Source of the DNA: Duganella sp. sic0402 | Lineage (GTDB): Bacteria > Pseudomonadota > Gammaproteobacteria > Burkholderiales > Burkholderiaceae_D | Length of the DNA: 64,000 bases | Reading direction: 5' to 3' | Assembly (NCBI RefSeq): GCF_019219065.1 | Contig: NZ_JAHUWK010000011.1 | Coordinates: 62,001-126,000 of the forward strand | Shown: positions 33,545-42,285 of the stretch, in pieces | Layout: each line of letters opens with the position of its first letter | Numbering within the stretch: the first letter of the stretch is position 1 | Notes under the pieces: generated by a model | The model's input: the letters and a program-made list of their open reading frames with translations, nothing else | Told to the model about the DNA's origin: nothing | Databases searched by the model: none | Program-made: the position numbers and the translations under genes

Positions 33545-34327
33545 ATGCTTATCACCCCCCTTTCCATCGGCTTTGGCGCGGAAATCAGCGGCGCCGATTT
33601 ACGCCAGGCAGACGCCAGCATGGCAGAACAGCTGCGCGCCGCGCTACTGCAATATGGCCTGCTGGTGATACGCGGCCAGTCGTTCACGCCGCCAGACCAG
33701 ATCGCCGCCAGCCAGCTGTTCGGCAGCCTGGAGACGTTCCCGTCGGTACGCGGCCAACTGGACGGTTGGCCGGAGATTTTCCGCGTCGCCAGCCGGCCCG
33801 AGGATGGCCATGTCGAAGTCGGCCGCTACTGGCATTCGGATGGCTCGTTTCGCGCCGACCCGACGCCGATCAGTTTCTGGTATTCGGAAGTGCGCTCGGA
33901 CGCGGGCGGCGATACGCTGTTCACCGACCTGCAACAGGCATACGCCACGCTGCAGCCGGAGATACAGCAGGAGTTCGGCGCGCTGCGTACGGCGCACCGC
34001 AATGGCGTGGTGCATCCGCTGGTGCTCAAGCATCCGCGCACCGGCGTGCCGGCGCTGTATCTGAATATGGGACTGACTGCCGGCGTGCTGGGCCACAGTC
34101 CCGAGCATACGCGCGCGCTGATGGCGGCGGTGGACCGTCACTACTCGCGGCCGGGCGCCACTTACCGGCATCACTGGCTGCCGGGCGATGTGGTGGTGGC
34201 CGATAATCTGCGGGTAGGGCACAAGGCCACGCCGATCACCCCCGACACGCGGCGCATCCTCAACCGCACCACGGTGCGCGCCGACGGCGTGATCTGGCAT
34301 CAGGACGCGCCGGAGGCGGCCGCCTAG
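33545..34327 (+). CDS. TauD/TfdA-family Fe(II)/2-oxoglutarate dioxygenase
   Basis: A 260-residue dioxygenase. The ATG at 33545 follows a near-perfect AGGAGGT, so the open frame further upstream is not used. Iron ligands are His97 and Asp99 in 'RYWHSDGSF' and His226 in 'ADNLRVGHKAT', with an Arg-containing 'RRILNRTTVRADG' for 2-oxoglutarate. 'LLVIRGQSFTPPDQIAASQLFGSL' near 40 is typical. Family members hydroxylate taurine, aryloxyalkanoates or similar compounds; the substrate is unknown. Divergent from LysR by 100 bp. Confidence 0.92.
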   Translation: MLITPLSIGFGAEISGADLRQADASMAEQLRAALLQYGLLVIRGQSFTPPDQIAASQLFGSLETFPSVRGQLDGWPEIFRVASRPEDGHVEVGRYWHSDGSFRADPTPISFWYSEVRSDAGGDTLFTDLQQAYATLQPEIQQEFGALRTAHRNGVVHPLVLKHPRTGVPALYLNMGLTAGVLGHSPEHTRALMAAVDRHYSRPGATYRHHWLPGDVVVADNLRVGHKATPITPDTRRILNRTTVRADGVIWHQDAPEAAA

Positions 34328-35019
34328 TGCAGGAAGGTGTGGGCGAAGCTGCTGCTGATGCTGTCGGTGATCGCGCGGCGGAAGTTGCGCTTGGCCAGCG
34401 TGCGCGAGCGGTGTTTCTGCTGCACCCGTTCAATCGGCTTTTCCGGCAGCTGGGCCGGGGTCCAGAACAGCCCGCCATGGGTGGGCTGGGCGCCGGCCTG
34501 TTGCCAGAAGGCGTCGTAGTCGAAGAAGGACTCGGCCTCTTCTTCATGCAGGCGGCGCGACAGCTGCTCGGCATTGGAGACGCCGATGATCACGTCGGCG
34601 CCGAATATCCGCGTCAGCGACTCCACCGCGCACAGCAGGATGCGCGGCGGCGCGATGTCTTTCAGCGTCTTGGTGGCGGTGCGCAGCTCTTCCACCTGGT
34701 CGCGCACACCCTGTACGCGGCCGACAAACATGGCGCCGGCCAGGTTGCGCACGCCCCAGCGGCTGGCGGCGATCTTGCCAGGCACCAGCGTCATGCACAG
34801 CACGTACAAGGGCACGCCATCCATTTCAAAGATCAGCGACAGATCGCCCTCGTGGTCATGCATGTCGGTGGCGCAGCGCAGATGGCGCGGGAAGGACAGG
34901 CGGATCTTGAAATCATGCTCGCGCTCATGGTGTTCCCAGATGGCCGGGCTTTCGTCGAACAGGCGTGTGAAGAAGCAGGGCTTGATACGGTCGCCCAGGC
35001 TGCGGTAGTGGTGAATCAT
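34324..35019 (-). CDS. DUF535 (VirK/YbjX family), C-terminal part, overlapping frame
   Basis: A 231-residue product beginning 'MIHHYRSLGDRI', with 'HDFKIRLSFPRHLRCATDMHDHEGDLSLIFEMDG' and 'SRWGVRNLAGAMFVGRVQG', features I recognise from the DUF535/VirK family (about 300-330 aa in full). In that family an N-terminal region precedes the 'HHY' segment; here it is encoded by the next frame, whose stop overlaps this start (ATGA at 35016-35019). Either the family gene is split and translated by coupling, or a frameshift separates the halves. VirK relatives have been linked to envelope and virulence functions; the biochemical role is unknown. It overlaps the dioxygenase gene by 4 nt. Confidence 0.72.
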   Translation of the reverse strand: MIHHYRSLGDRIKPCFFTRLFDESPAIWEHHEREHDFKIRLSFPRHLRCATDMHDHEGDLSLIFEMDGVPLYVLCMTLVPGKIAASRWGVRNLAGAMFVGRVQGVRDQVEELRTATKTLKDIAPPRILLCAVESLTRIFGADVIIGVSNAEQLSRRLHEEEAESFFDYDAFWQQAGAQPTHGGLFWTPAQLPEKPIERVQQKHRSRTLAKRNFRRAITDSISSSFAHTFLH

Positions 35020-35222
35020 GGTGCCAGCGAATCGCTGGTGGACAGAGAGCCCATCAGATAGTTGGCGCGCAGATATTTATAGCGTATCGCCGGATGGCGC
35101 GCGGTCAGTGCCGCGATTGGCGCCGTATCCAGCACGCTTTGCAGGCGGTAGTGGCTGCGCGCGCGCAGCAGCAGCGGCAGTCCCCGCTTGAACACCCACT
35201 GATGCAGTTGTTGAACCTTCAT
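35016..35222 (-). CDS. DUF535 N-terminal fragment
   Basis: A 68-residue product. I use the ATG at 35222, which has GAGG 9 nt upstream; an ATG at 35261 is also open. The end 'HPAIRYKYLRANYLMGSLSTSDSLAP' matches what should immediately precede 'MIHHYRSLG' in full-length DUF535 proteins, where a 'KYL...YL...LS...R' stretch leads into 'HY'. The frame differs by one base from the downstream part. On its own this would be an unusually short protein, so it is more likely one half of a split or frameshifted gene. Confidence 0.6.
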   Translation of the reverse strand: MKVQQLHQWVFKRGLPLLLRARSHYRLQSVLDTAPIAALTARHPAIRYKYLRANYLMGSLSTSDSLAP

Positions 35223-35350
35223 TCCTATCATCCTCGACTTTGTAACGCCTTGTATCATCATGAAACAAGATTAACTTGGTCTATGGAATATCACATTACA
35301 TTTTGGAAAGAAAACCCGTATTGATGTATTTTGCTGAATTCTTAGACAAT

Positions 35351-35375
35351 AAAAATTATCCACTGATAATTTTTT
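35351..35375. other. AT-rich hairpin in the DUF535-hybrid kinase gap
   Basis: AAAAATTATC, loop CACT, GATAATTTTT: a 10-bp stem with almost no GC. It resembles a weak bidirectional terminator but lies between two divergent genes, where termination is not expected, so a regulatory or melting role is as likely. The rest of 35223-35473 is AT-rich relative to the window, with no gene seen. Confidence 0.4.
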
Positions 35376-35473
35376 GTTGTTTATCAGCTACTGTCGCACG
35401 ATTGATTTAGCAGGGGTGAGAACCTTGTACTTGGGATAAACTTCTTGCTTCTTAAGCTAATCTGGCCCAGCCC

Positions 35474-38400
35474 ATGCCAAACTCCACCATGCTCGACGAC
35501 CGCGGTTTTCGTCGCATCCTCGTACGTAACGTGACCTTGCCGCTGGCCGCTGGCGTGGTCAGCGCCGGGGTGTTCGTTGTCCTGCTTGCCTATCTGATCA
35601 CCACCATGAACTGGGTGGAACACAGCGAGCGGGTGATCGGCAACGCTAATCAGATCGGCAAGGAAATGGTGGACATGGAAACCGGCATGCGCGGCTATCT
35701 GCTGGCCGGCGATGAATCCTTCCTGCAGCCCTATATCATCGCCAAGCCGCGCGTGGCGGCCAATCTCGACGGCCTGATGAAGCTGGTGAAGGACAATCCA
35801 ACCCAGGTTGACCGCCTGCGCACCATTCAATACCAGCAGCAGCAATGGGATTTGTACGCACAGGAAATGATTAAGCTGCGCTCCTCCAACGGCGACGTCA
35901 CCGGCCCGATCAAGACCGCGCGCGGCAAAGCGCAGTTTGACGAGATTCGCCGCCAGCTGGACTTGTTCGTCAATACCGAAACCCGCATGCGCCAGGAGCG
36001 CAACGATGAATCGCGCGCGGTCACAACCACCGTGGCAGTGGTCTACCTGCTGCTGACGCTGGGCGTGGGCGGCGTGCTGGCCTGGTTCGGCCGGCGCGAG
36101 CTGACCAGCTTGTCGCGCGTGTACACGCGCGCGCTGGACGACCATGCCGAGCACGCCAAGCAGCTGCAACAGCAAGCCTGGCTGCGCACCGGCCAGAGCG
36201 AGCTGGCGCAGCAGGGCATTGGCCAGCTGGCGCTGCCGCAGCTGTCGCAGGCGCTGCTGCAGTTCCTGGCGCGCTATATGGGCGTGGTGGTCGGTGCGCT
36301 GTACCTGCGCGCACCGGATGGCAGCTTCCGCCGCGTCGCCTCGTATGGCTTCAGCGATGCGTGGGAACACCGCGACCAGCAGTTCAAGCCAGCAGAAAGC
36401 CTGGTAGCGCAAGCCGCCCTGGAGCGCCGCGTGATCCGCCTGGAGCCGCTGCCGGCCGATTACATCCAGGTCGCTTCCGGCCTGGGCGGCGGTGCCCCGG
36501 CCAGCGTACTGCTGGCACCGGTGGACAGCGACGGCGTGATCAACGGCGTGGTCGAGCTGGGCCTGTTGCGGCCGATCGCCGAGCGCGATATCGACTTGCT
36601 GACGCTGGTGAAGAGCAATATCGGCAGCGCCATCGAAGCCAGCCATTCGCGCCAGCGCCTGCAAGAGGTACTGGCTGAGACCCAGCAACTGAACGAAGAA
36701 CTGCAAGTACAGCAGGAAGAACTGCGCACCGCCAACGAGGAGCTGGAAGAGCAGTCGCGCGTGCTGGAAGAATCGCAGGCCAGCCTGGAAAACCAGAAGG
36801 CCGAGCTGGAACAGACCAACGAACAATTGAACGAGCAGGGCGTGGCGCTCGACCAGAAAAATTCCGAGCTGCTGAAAGCCCAGCAAGATCTGGAAGAGCG
36901 TGCGCGCGAGCTGGAACGGGCCAGCCAGTACAAATCGCAGTTCCTGGCGAATATGTCGCACGAGCTGCGCACGCCGCTGAACAGCTCGCTGATCCTGGCC
37001 AAGCTGCTGGCGGAAAATGGCCAGGGCAATCTGAACGAAGAGCAGGTGCGCTTCGCCAACACGATTTACTCGGCCGGCAACGACCTGCTGAACCTGATCA
37101 ACGATATCCTCGACATCTCCAAGGTGGAAGCCGGCAAGCTGGACCTGGTGCCGGAGCAGCTGTCGGTGCGGCATGTCGTCGAAGGCATGGCGATGGTGTT
37201 CGAGCCGCTGGCGCAGCAGAAGAAGCTGGCCTTCCATCTGCAAGTCGGGGACAGCTTGAACGAGCACATGGTCAGCGACCGCCAGCGCCTGGAACAGATT
37301 CTGAAAAACCTGCTGTCCAATGCGCTCAAGTTCACCAGCACCGGCCAGATCACGCTGTCGGCCCAGCCGGGCGGCAACGGCCAGGTGGCGTTCTCGGTGC
37401 AGGACACCGGCATCGGCATCCGCGCCGAAGACCAGCAGGGCATCTTCAACGCCTTCCAGCAAGCTGATGGCACCACCAGCCGCAAATACGGCGGCACCGG
37501 CCTGGGCCTGTCGATTTCGCGCGACCTGGCGCAGCTGCTGGGCGGTTCGATCAGCCTGGTCAGCGAGCCTGGCAAAGGCAGCTGCTTCACGCTGACCTTG
37601 CCGCTGGCCTGGAGTACGCCGGAGCCAGGCCCGCGCGCCGGTAGCTCGACCACGCCGGCACAGGTGGAGACCAGCGATCGGCCGCTGCCGCCGCTGTCCG
37701 AGCAGGCGCCCGCACCTGCCCCGGCGCCGGCCCTGCCACGCCCCTTCGACGATGACCGCGCACTGGTGGAAGAAGCGGGCGCCAGCCGCTCGCGGCTGGT
37801 GCTGGTGGTGGAGGACGACGCGGCCTTCGCGCGCATCCTGTACGACCTGGCGCACGAAAAGCAGTACCTGTGCCTGGTCGCTTTCGACGCGGATGAGGGT
37901 TTGCGCCTGGCGCGTGAATACCGCCCGGACGCCATCATGCTGGACATCCGCTTGCCGGACCGCTCCGGCCTGTCGGTGCTGCAATTGCTGAAGGATGATG
38001 CACACACCCGCCATATTCCGGTGCATGTGGTGTCTGGCGCTGACAACGGCGAGGCCGCGCTGCACCTGGGCGCGATTGGCTACGCGCTCAAGCCGACCAC
38101 GCGCGAACAGCTGATGGAAGTGTTCCGCCGCATCGAAACCAAGCTGACCCAGAAGATCAAGCGGGTGCTGCTGGTGGAAGACGACGACCGCCAGCGCGAC
38201 AGCGTGGTGCAGCTGATTTCCGACGATGACGTGGAAATCGTTGCGGTCGGCAGCGGCGAGGAAGCGCTGGCGCTGCTGCGCACCACCGTCTACGATTGCA
38301 TGATCATCGACCTGAAGCTGCCTGACATGCAGGGCAACGAACTGCTGCAGCGCATGGCCGGCGAATCGCTGGCGGCGTTTCCGCCGGTGATCGTCTACAC

Positions 38401-38974
38401 TGGCCGCAACCTGTCGCGCGCCGAGGAAGCCGATCTGCACAAGTATTCGCGCTCGATCATCATCAAGGGGGCGCGTTCGCCGGAGCGCCTGCTGGATGAG
38501 GTAACACTGTTCCTGCACAAGGTGGAAGCCGACCTGTCCAGCGAACGCCAGCGCATGCTGAAAACGGTGCGTGCGCGCGACCGCGTGTTTGAAGGCCGCC
38601 GCATCCTGCTGGTGGACGACGATGTGCGCAACATCTTCGCGCTGACCAGTGCGCTGGAACAGAAGGGGGCGCTGGTGGAAGTGGGCCGCAACGGCTATGA
38701 AGCGCTGGAAAAACTCGACACCGTGCCGGACATCGACCTGGTGCTGATGGACGTGATGATGCCGGGCATGGACGGTCTGGAAGCGACGCGCCGTCTGCGC
38801 GACGATCCGCGCTTCGCGCGCCTGCCGGTGATCGCGATTACCGCCAAGGCCATGAAGGACGACCAGGAGCAATGCCTGGCGGCCGGCGCCAGCGATTACC
38901 TGGCCAAGCCGATCGACCTGTCCCGCCTGTACTCGCTGTTGCGCGTGTGGATGCCGAACGCCGAACGTAGCTGA
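35474..38974 (+). CDS. CHASE3 hybrid sensor histidine kinase with three receiver domains
   Basis: An 1166-residue membrane protein. Transmembrane segments at about 20-44 and 180-200 flank a CHASE3 sensor ('EMVDMETGMRGYLLAGDESFLQPY'). Then come a GAF-like domain (235-390), a long Glu/Gln-rich coiled coil (395-480), HisKA ('LANMSHELRTPLNSSL') and HATPase ('KYGGTGLGLSISRDLA'), a Pro/Ala linker, and three receivers: 'IMLDIRLPDRSG', 'IIDLKLPDMQG' (acidic pocket 'VEDDD') and 'VLMDVMMPGMDG'. The design is that of multistep phosphorelay kinases. It heads a cluster with CheR, CheB and another kinase. Confidence 0.93.
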   Translation: MPNSTMLDDRGFRRILVRNVTLPLAAGVVSAGVFVVLLAYLITTMNWVEHSERVIGNANQIGKEMVDMETGMRGYLLAGDESFLQPYIIAKPRVAANLDGLMKLVKDNPTQVDRLRTIQYQQQQWDLYAQEMIKLRSSNGDVTGPIKTARGKAQFDEIRRQLDLFVNTETRMRQERNDESRAVTTTVAVVYLLLTLGVGGVLAWFGRRELTSLSRVYTRALDDHAEHAKQLQQQAWLRTGQSELAQQGIGQLALPQLSQALLQFLARYMGVVVGALYLRAPDGSFRRVASYGFSDAWEHRDQQFKPAESLVAQAALERRVIRLEPLPADYIQVASGLGGGAPASVLLAPVDSDGVINGVVELGLLRPIAERDIDLLTLVKSNIGSAIEASHSRQRLQEVLAETQQLNEELQVQQEELRTANEELEEQSRVLEESQASLENQKAELEQTNEQLNEQGVALDQKNSELLKAQQDLEERARELERASQYKSQFLANMSHELRTPLNSSLILAKLLAENGQGNLNEEQVRFANTIYSAGNDLLNLINDILDISKVEAGKLDLVPEQLSVRHVVEGMAMVFEPLAQQKKLAFHLQVGDSLNEHMVSDRQRLEQILKNLLSNALKFTSTGQITLSAQPGGNGQVAFSVQDTGIGIRAEDQQGIFNAFQQADGTTSRKYGGTGLGLSISRDLAQLLGGSISLVSEPGKGSCFTLTLPLAWSTPEPGPRAGSSTTPAQVETSDRPLPPLSEQAPAPAPAPALPRPFDDDRALVEEAGASRSRLVLVVEDDAAFARILYDLAHEKQYLCLVAFDADEGLRLAREYRPDAIMLDIRLPDRSGLSVLQLLKDDAHTRHIPVHVVSGADNGEAALHLGAIGYALKPTTREQLMEVFRRIETKLTQKIKRVLLVEDDDRQRDSVVQLISDDDVEIVAVGSGEEALALLRTTVYDCMIIDLKLPDMQGNELLQRMAGESLAAFPPVIVYTGRNLSRAEEADLHKYSRSIIIKGARSPERLLDEVTLFLHKVEADLSSERQRMLKTVRARDRVFEGRRILLVDDDVRNIFALTSALEQKGALVEVGRNGYEALEKLDTVPDIDLVLMDVMMPGMDGLEATRRLRDDPRFARLPVIAITAKAMKDDQEQCLAAGASDYLAKPIDLSRLYSLLRVWMPNAERS

Positions 38975-38988
38975 AGTAAAGGTAATGT

Positions 38989-39807
38989 ATGCATCATAGC
39001 GACACCGATATCGAGCTGAGAATGTTGATCGAAGCGATCTACATGAAGTACAGCTACGATTTTCGTGATTACACCGGCGCTTCGCAAAAGCGCCGCGTGC
39101 TGCACGCGATGCGCGAGATGGAGTGCGATAGTATTTCGGCGCTGCAGGCGCGCATCATTCACGAGCCGGCCGCCTTCAGCCAGCTATTGCAGTACCTGAC
39201 CATCCCGGTAACGTCGATGTTCCGCGATCCGACCTACTTTGCCGCGTTGCGCGAGCATGTGGTGCCGGTGCTGCGTACCTATCCGTCGCTGAAGATCTGG
39301 ATTGCTGGCTGCAGCACCGGTGAGGAAGTGTATTCGATGGCGATCCTGCTCAAGGAAGAAGGGCTGCTGGAGCGCAGCATGATTTACGCCACCGACATCA
39401 ACCCGCAGTCGCTGGACAAGGCGCGCAAGGGCGTGTTTCCGCTGGATGCGATGCGCGAGTACACGCAGAACTACCAGGCGGCCGGCGGCACGCGCAGTTT
39501 TTCCGACTATTACACCGCCGCTTATAACGCGGCGCTGTTTGATAGCGCGCTGTGCGAGAACGTCACCTTTGCCGACCATAGCCTGGCGACCGACGCGGTG
39601 TTCGCGGAAACGCATCTGATCAGCTGCCGCAATGTGATGATTTACTTCAAGAAGAAGTTGCAGGAGCGCGCCTTCGGCCTGTTCCACGAGTCGCTATGCC
39701 ATCGCGGCTTTCTGGGGCTGGGCAGCAAGGAGAGCATCGACTTTTCCGCCTATGGCCCGCGCTTTGAGCCCGTCCTCAAGCGCGAACGGCTGTTCCGCAA
39801 GCGCTGA
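38989..39807 (+). CDS. CheR-type protein-glutamate methyltransferase
   Basis: A 272-residue enzyme with the small N-terminal helical domain and a SAM-binding fold: 'FRDPTYFAALREHVVPVLRTYPSLKIWIAGCSTGEEVYSMAI' includes the characteristic AGCSTGEE, 'IYATDINPQSLDKARKGVF' and 'DAVFAETHLISCRNVMIYFKKKLQE' with the CRNV motif. CheR methylates glutamates of chemoreceptors. Here it sits with CheB and kinases but no CheA or CheW, so its substrate may be a kinase or a receptor elsewhere; a PAS chemoreceptor gene lies 2.5 kb downstream. Confidence 0.94.
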   Translation: MHHSDTDIELRMLIEAIYMKYSYDFRDYTGASQKRRVLHAMREMECDSISALQARIIHEPAAFSQLLQYLTIPVTSMFRDPTYFAALREHVVPVLRTYPSLKIWIAGCSTGEEVYSMAILLKEEGLLERSMIYATDINPQSLDKARKGVFPLDAMREYTQNYQAAGGTRSFSDYYTAAYNAALFDSALCENVTFADHSLATDAVFAETHLISCRNVMIYFKKKLQERAFGLFHESLCHRGFLGLGSKESIDFSAYGPRFEPVLKRERLFRKR

Positions 39808-39809
39808 CC

Positions 39810-40412
39810 ATGGACCGCTCGCAGCTCCAGACCGCGCTGGCCGGCCGCAACATCGAGGCGGTGGTGATCGGCGCCTCGGCTGGCGGCGTCGGCGCGCTGT
39901 TGCGCCTGCTGCCGGGATTGCCGGCCGACTACGGCTGCGCCATGGTGGCGGTGCTGCATATTCCCGATGGGCGGCAGAGCCATCTGGCCGGGGTGTTTCA
40001 GCAGCGCATGAATTTGCCGGTGCACGAGGCGCGCGACAAAGAGCAGATTGCTGCCGGAACGTTATACTTTGCAGGTTCGGGCTACCATTTGTCGGTAGAG
40101 CAGGATCGCAGTTTCTCACTGAGCTGCGAAGCGCCGCTGCATTTCGCCCGGCCGGCGATCGATTATTTGATGGAATCGGCGGCTGACGCCTACGGCCCGG
40201 CCCTGGTCGGCATCCTGCTGACCGGCGCCAACCAGGATGGCGCGGCTGGCCTGGCGGCGATCGGCGCGGCCGGCGGCCTGACCGTGGTGCAGGACCCGCG
40301 CGAAGCCGAAGTACCGACCATGCCGCAGGAGGCGATCCGGCTGCGCCAGCCGGACCTGATTTTGCCGTTGGATGAGATACACACTCTGTTGATGATGCTG
40401 GAGAATAACTAA
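39810..40412 (+). CDS. CheB methylesterase domain protein without receiver domain
   Basis: A 200-residue protein that is only the catalytic domain of CheB. The triad is visible: Ser in 'VIGASAGGVGALLRLL' (about 25), His in 'VAVLHIPDGR' and Asp in 'ILLTGANQDGAAGL'. Full CheB carries an N-terminal receiver that inhibits the esterase; this one lacks it, so control must come from another protein, possibly the receivers of the flanking kinases. The start is 3 nt after the CheR stop; the stop overlaps the next gene (TAATG at 40410-40414). Confidence 0.93.
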   Translation: MDRSQLQTALAGRNIEAVVIGASAGGVGALLRLLPGLPADYGCAMVAVLHIPDGRQSHLAGVFQQRMNLPVHEARDKEQIAAGTLYFAGSGYHLSVEQDRSFSLSCEAPLHFARPAIDYLMESAADAYGPALVGILLTGANQDGAAGLAAIGAAGGLTVVQDPREAEVPTMPQEAIRLRQPDLILPLDEIHTLLMMLENN

Positions 40413-41602
40413 TGCAAGACGCCTCCCCCACCAAGCTGCTGATCGTTGACGACCTGCCGGAGAACCTGCAGGCGCTGAACGCCGTGATACGCGGCGACGG
40501 GCGCGAGGTCTACCAGGCAGGGTCCGGCGAGGAGGCCCTGGCGCTGCTGCTGCAACATGATTTCGCCATGGCTTTCCTGGATGTGCAGATGCCGGGCATG
40601 GACGGCTTTGAACTGGCCGAGCTGATGCGCGGCACCGAGAAGACGCGGCAGATTCCGATCGTGTTCGTGACGGCGGCCGGCAAGGAGCTCAACTATTCGT
40701 TCAAGGGTTACGAGGCTGGCGCGGTGGACGTGTTGTACAAGCCGCTCGATCCGCGCGCGGTGAAGGGCAAGGTGCAAGTCTTTGTGGCCCTGTACGAGGC
40801 GCGCGAGGCGATGCGGCGCCAGGTCGAGGCGCTGGAGGCGTCGCGCCAGCAGCAGGCCGAGACGCAGGCGCAGCTGGAGCGCGCGCTGCTGATGCGCGAT
40901 GAATTCATGTCGATGGTGTCGCACGAGATGCGCACGCCGCTGAATACGCTGTACCTGGAAACCCAGCTGCGCAAGATGCAGCTGGAGCGCGGAAATATGG
41001 CCGCGTTCGGCGCCGAGCAGTTGCAGCGCATGGTGGCGCGCGACGACCGCCAGATCCAGAGCATCATCCGGCTGATCGACGACATGCTGGACGTGTCGCG
41101 CATCCGCAGCGGCAAGCTGTCCTTGCGGCCGGGCTGGGTGGAGCTGTCCGGTTTGCTGCGGCGCGTGGTGCATGATCTGACGCCGCAAGCCACCACCTCC
41201 GGCACCAGCATCACGCTGAGCGCCGACACGCCGGTCAGCGGCTGGTGGGACGAGTTCCGCATCGAACAGATCGTGGTCAATCTGCTGACCAACGCCATGC
41301 GCTATGGCTGCCAGCAGCCGGTCAGCGTCAGCCTGACGGTGCAGCAGGACTGGGCACGTATTGACGTGCGCGATTGCGGCCCTGGCGTGGCGCCGGAAAA
41401 CCAGGCGAAGATTTTTGAACCGTATGAACGCGGCGTCGGCAGCGATGCACCGGCAGGCCTGGGACTGGGCCTGTATATTTCGCGCCAGCTGGCCGAAGTG
41501 CACGAAGGCAGCCTGACCTTGCACAGCAAGCCGGGCGAAGGCTCGGTGTTCAGCCTGACCCTGCCGCGCCGCGATGCGCCACCACAAGCCGAGCAGGCTT
41601 AG
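40412..41602 (+). CDS. Receiver-histidine kinase hybrid (REC-HisKA-HATPase)
   Basis: A 396-residue soluble protein: receiver at 1-125 with Asp57 in 'AFLDVQMPGMDG' and 'YKPLDPRAVKGKV', a coiled coil (125-165), HisKA with 'MVSHEMRTPLNTLYLE' and HATPase with 'NLLTNAMRYG', 'DCGPGVAP' and 'GLGLGLYISRQLA'. With no transmembrane segment, it is probably controlled through its receiver by another kinase, most simply the CHASE3 hybrid encoded three genes upstream. It is co-translated with CheB (overlap of one A in TAATG). It overlaps the convergent EF-hand gene by 4 nt. Confidence 0.93.
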   Translation: MQDASPTKLLIVDDLPENLQALNAVIRGDGREVYQAGSGEEALALLLQHDFAMAFLDVQMPGMDGFELAELMRGTEKTRQIPIVFVTAAGKELNYSFKGYEAGAVDVLYKPLDPRAVKGKVQVFVALYEAREAMRRQVEALEASRQQQAETQAQLERALLMRDEFMSMVSHEMRTPLNTLYLETQLRKMQLERGNMAAFGAEQLQRMVARDDRQIQSIIRLIDDMLDVSRIRSGKLSLRPGWVELSGLLRRVVHDLTPQATTSGTSITLSADTPVSGWWDEFRIEQIVVNLLTNAMRYGCQQPVSVSLTVQQDWARIDVRDCGPGVAPENQAKIFEPYERGVGSDAPAGLGLGLYISRQLAEVHEGSLTLHSKPGEGSVFSLTLPRRDAPPQAEQA

Positions 41603-41997
41603 CGCGAGTGCGCCTCTTCGCGGCGCTGGATCAGATAAGTTTGCAGGTCGTCGAAACTGACGTTGCCGCGCTGGGCGGTGTCGATGTGGTCGAAGTTGCG
41701 GTCGACCACGCCGAGGCCGGCCTTGCGCGCTTCGTCGCGGCTCAGCATGCCATTGCCGTCGAGATCGGCGGCGTCAAAACGTTTCCTCAGCTTTTGCATC
41801 GGCTGGTAGCGCAGCAGCGCCGGGCCGGGCGCCGCGTCGCGCAAGGGTTTGCGCAGTGCCGGCGGAATGTACGGCGAGTAGGCCGGCGCGCTGCGTGCGG
41901 CTGGTGACAGGCCTGGTTCCTGGCTGGGCGACTGCGCGCCAGCATGGGCAGCGAGCCCGGCCGCCACGGTGATCAGTGCACATTGCAAAAGCTTCAT
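41599..41997 (-). CDS. EF-hand domain protein, exported
   Basis: A 132-residue protein with signal peptide (to 'HAGAQ'). A canonical EF-hand loop 'DLDGNGMLSRDE' lies near residues 78-89; a second, 'DTAQRGNVSFDD', near 104-115 is degenerate. It probably binds Ca2+ in the periplasm. A Pro-rich stretch precedes the pair. It is convergent with the kinase gene and divergent from the chemoreceptor gene. No partner is evident. Confidence 0.82.
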   Translation of the reverse strand: MKLLQCALITVAAGLAAHAGAQSPSQEPGLSPAARSAPAYSPYIPPALRKPLRDAAPGPALLRYQPMQKLRKRFDAADLDGNGMLSRDEARKAGLGVVDRNFDHIDTAQRGNVSFDDLQTYLIQRREEAHSR

Positions 41998-42285
41998 TGT
42001 TGTCTCCCCCGCATCGCGAGATGCATGGCTTGGAGAGATACTTTGATCCTAATGCGCAAATTAAGCAAATGGCTTCGGTGCGCGCTGTCGCCCGGATGCA
42101 TCACACACATTACACTTTCACTGTTGTAACTCAACAGAAAATTTGCGGCATTGCGACAATTGGAGATTATTTTGCGCCCAAAATAATTCTATTCTTCTTA
42201 CACAGGCCATTGCGGCCTGTGGCGCCCCCCAAGCCCCGGTTCGCCTCCCTACTGAAAAGCAGATGAAGCTGGCAAAGGAGCGGTT
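41998..42285. promoter_or_regulatory. 288-bp region upstream of the chemoreceptor with three inverted repeats
   Basis: It carries CTGTTG/CAACAG (42121-42126, 42132-42137), ATTATTTT/AAAATAAT (42166-42173, 42180-42187) and a perfect 8-bp hairpin CACAGGCC-ATTGC-GGCCTGTG (42201-42221). None is followed by a T run on the plus strand. TTGCGG (near 42144) and ATTATT are 17 bp apart and could be a weak promoter whose -10 lies in the second repeat. AAAGGAG at 42274-42280 is the ribosome binding site for the receptor gene. Confidence 0.45.
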
